Shown here piece by piece: positions 6,340 to 6,846 of a stretch of 6,846 bases of DNA. Each line of letters starts with the position of its first letter. Positions within the stretch are counted from its first letter, which is position 1. Position numbers and translations under genes: made by a program. This DNA is from a bacterium. Its GTDB lineage: Bacteria > Actinomycetota > Acidimicrobiia > Acidimicrobiales > CATQHL01. The stretch is from positions 2,669-9,514 of the forward strand of contig JAPPKQ010000440.1 of NCBI GenBank assembly GCA_028819945.1, given 5' to 3'. Below the pieces are notes generated by a model that saw nothing but the letters and a program-made list of their open reading frames with translations, was not told the origin of the DNA and ran no database searches.

Positions 6340-6846
6340 ATGGCAGCGTTCAAATCGGTGGATCACGTCGGGATCACAGTCAAGAGCCTCGAGGTCTCCG
6401 TTCCGTGGTGGAGCTACTTCCTCGAGGCGGAGCCGTTCTGGCAGGCCTCGTGGCTGGCCGCCGACATCGGCGACTACGTGGGACACATCGTGGGGTACAA
6501 GGACTGCGACATGACCTGCGCATTCTGGGAGCTGCCCGGTGGCACGGTCCTGGAGATGCTGGAGTACCACAACCCGGGGCCGGGCCAGGTGGACATGGAG
6601 TCCTACAACGCCGGCAACACCCACCTCTGCCTGGAGACCGAGGACATCTACCGGGACTACGAGCGGCTGCGGGGCCGGGCGGACTTCCGCTCGCCCGAGC
6701 CGGTCCGCTGCGCCTGGGGCAAGTACAAGGGCAACATGGCCTGCTACCTGCGCGACCCCGACGGCGTCTCCATCGAGCTGATCCAGTTCGTCGGCCAGCC
6801 GCGCCCCTTCCAGGAACAGAGCCCCTTCAGCGACCCCTACGCCTAA
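6340..6846 (+). CDS. VOC/glyoxalase-superfamily protein
   Basis: A complete 168-residue vicinal-oxygen-chelate fold protein: two beta-alpha-beta-beta-beta modules that form one metal site. The superfamily includes glyoxalase I, methylmalonyl-CoA epimerase, extradiol dioxygenases and resistance proteins. Module 1 starts with VDHVGITV (H9) and ends with VLEMLEY (E72); module 2 starts with NTHLCLET (H95) and ends with DGVSIELIQF (E146). H9, E72, H95 and E146 occupy equivalent places in the two halves, giving the usual His/Glu/His/Glu metal set, so it is probably an active metalloenzyme such as an epimerase, isomerase or lyase rather than a binding-only protein. It contains five cysteines (56, 60, 97, 124, 135). 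The C-terminal tail after about residue 152 (ending SPFSDPYA) runs beyond the fold. Stop TAA is the last codon in the window. It follows the ligase by 47 bp, so a CoA-thioester or ligase-product substrate is possible but inferred. Confidence 0.88.
   Translation: MAAFKSVDHVGITVKSLEVSVPWWSYFLEAEPFWQASWLAADIGDYVGHIVGYKDCDMTCAFWELPGGTVLEMLEYHNPGPGQVDMESYNAGNTHLCLETEDIYRDYERLRGRADFRSPEPVRCAWGKYKGNMACYLRDPDGVSIELIQFVGQPRPFQEQSPFSDPYA

Overview
The window is about 70% G+C by eye, with strong G/C third-position bias, and every real gene lies on the + strand. An F420/flavin-type luciferase-like oxidoreductase and the base composition suggest a high-GC actinobacterium, possibly an uncultured (MAG-type) lineage. 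That is inference only: there is no rRNA, tRNA or other taxonomic marker here.

Six genes fill almost the whole window. In order they are: (1) an ATZ/TRZ-type amidohydrolase whose N-terminus lies before base 1; (2) a luciferase-like (LLM, F420/Mer-like) oxidoreductase at 1353-2342; (3) an octopine/opine dehydrogenase-family protein at 2339-3478; (4) a second, divergent ATZ/TRZ-type amidohydrolase at 3482-4813; (5) an AMP-forming acyl-adenylate/CoA ligase-type enzyme at 4841-6292; and (6) a VOC/glyoxalase-fold protein at 6340-6846, whose stop codon is the last codon of the window. Gaps are 29, -4, 3, 27 and 47 bp. No stretch over 50 bp lacks a gene, and no terminator or promoter is visible inside, so the set reads as one operon that starts upstream of the window. 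Genes 2-3-4 are tightly coupled, while 5 and 6 each have their own strong Shine-Dalgarno sequence.

All six products look like soluble cytoplasmic enzymes, with no signal peptides or membrane segments. The combination is two hydrolases/deaminases, an F420 or flavin redox enzyme, a reductive-amination/secondary-amine dehydrogenase, an adenylating ligase and a metal-dependent VOC enzyme. This fits a multistep pathway on a small nitrogen-containing molecule, such as an opine-like secondary amine, amide or N-heterocycle whose carboxylate is later activated. I do not recognise it as a described pathway, and the direction (catabolic or biosynthetic) cannot be settled from the sequence. No mobile element, CRISPR array, RNA gene or sizeable repeat was seen.
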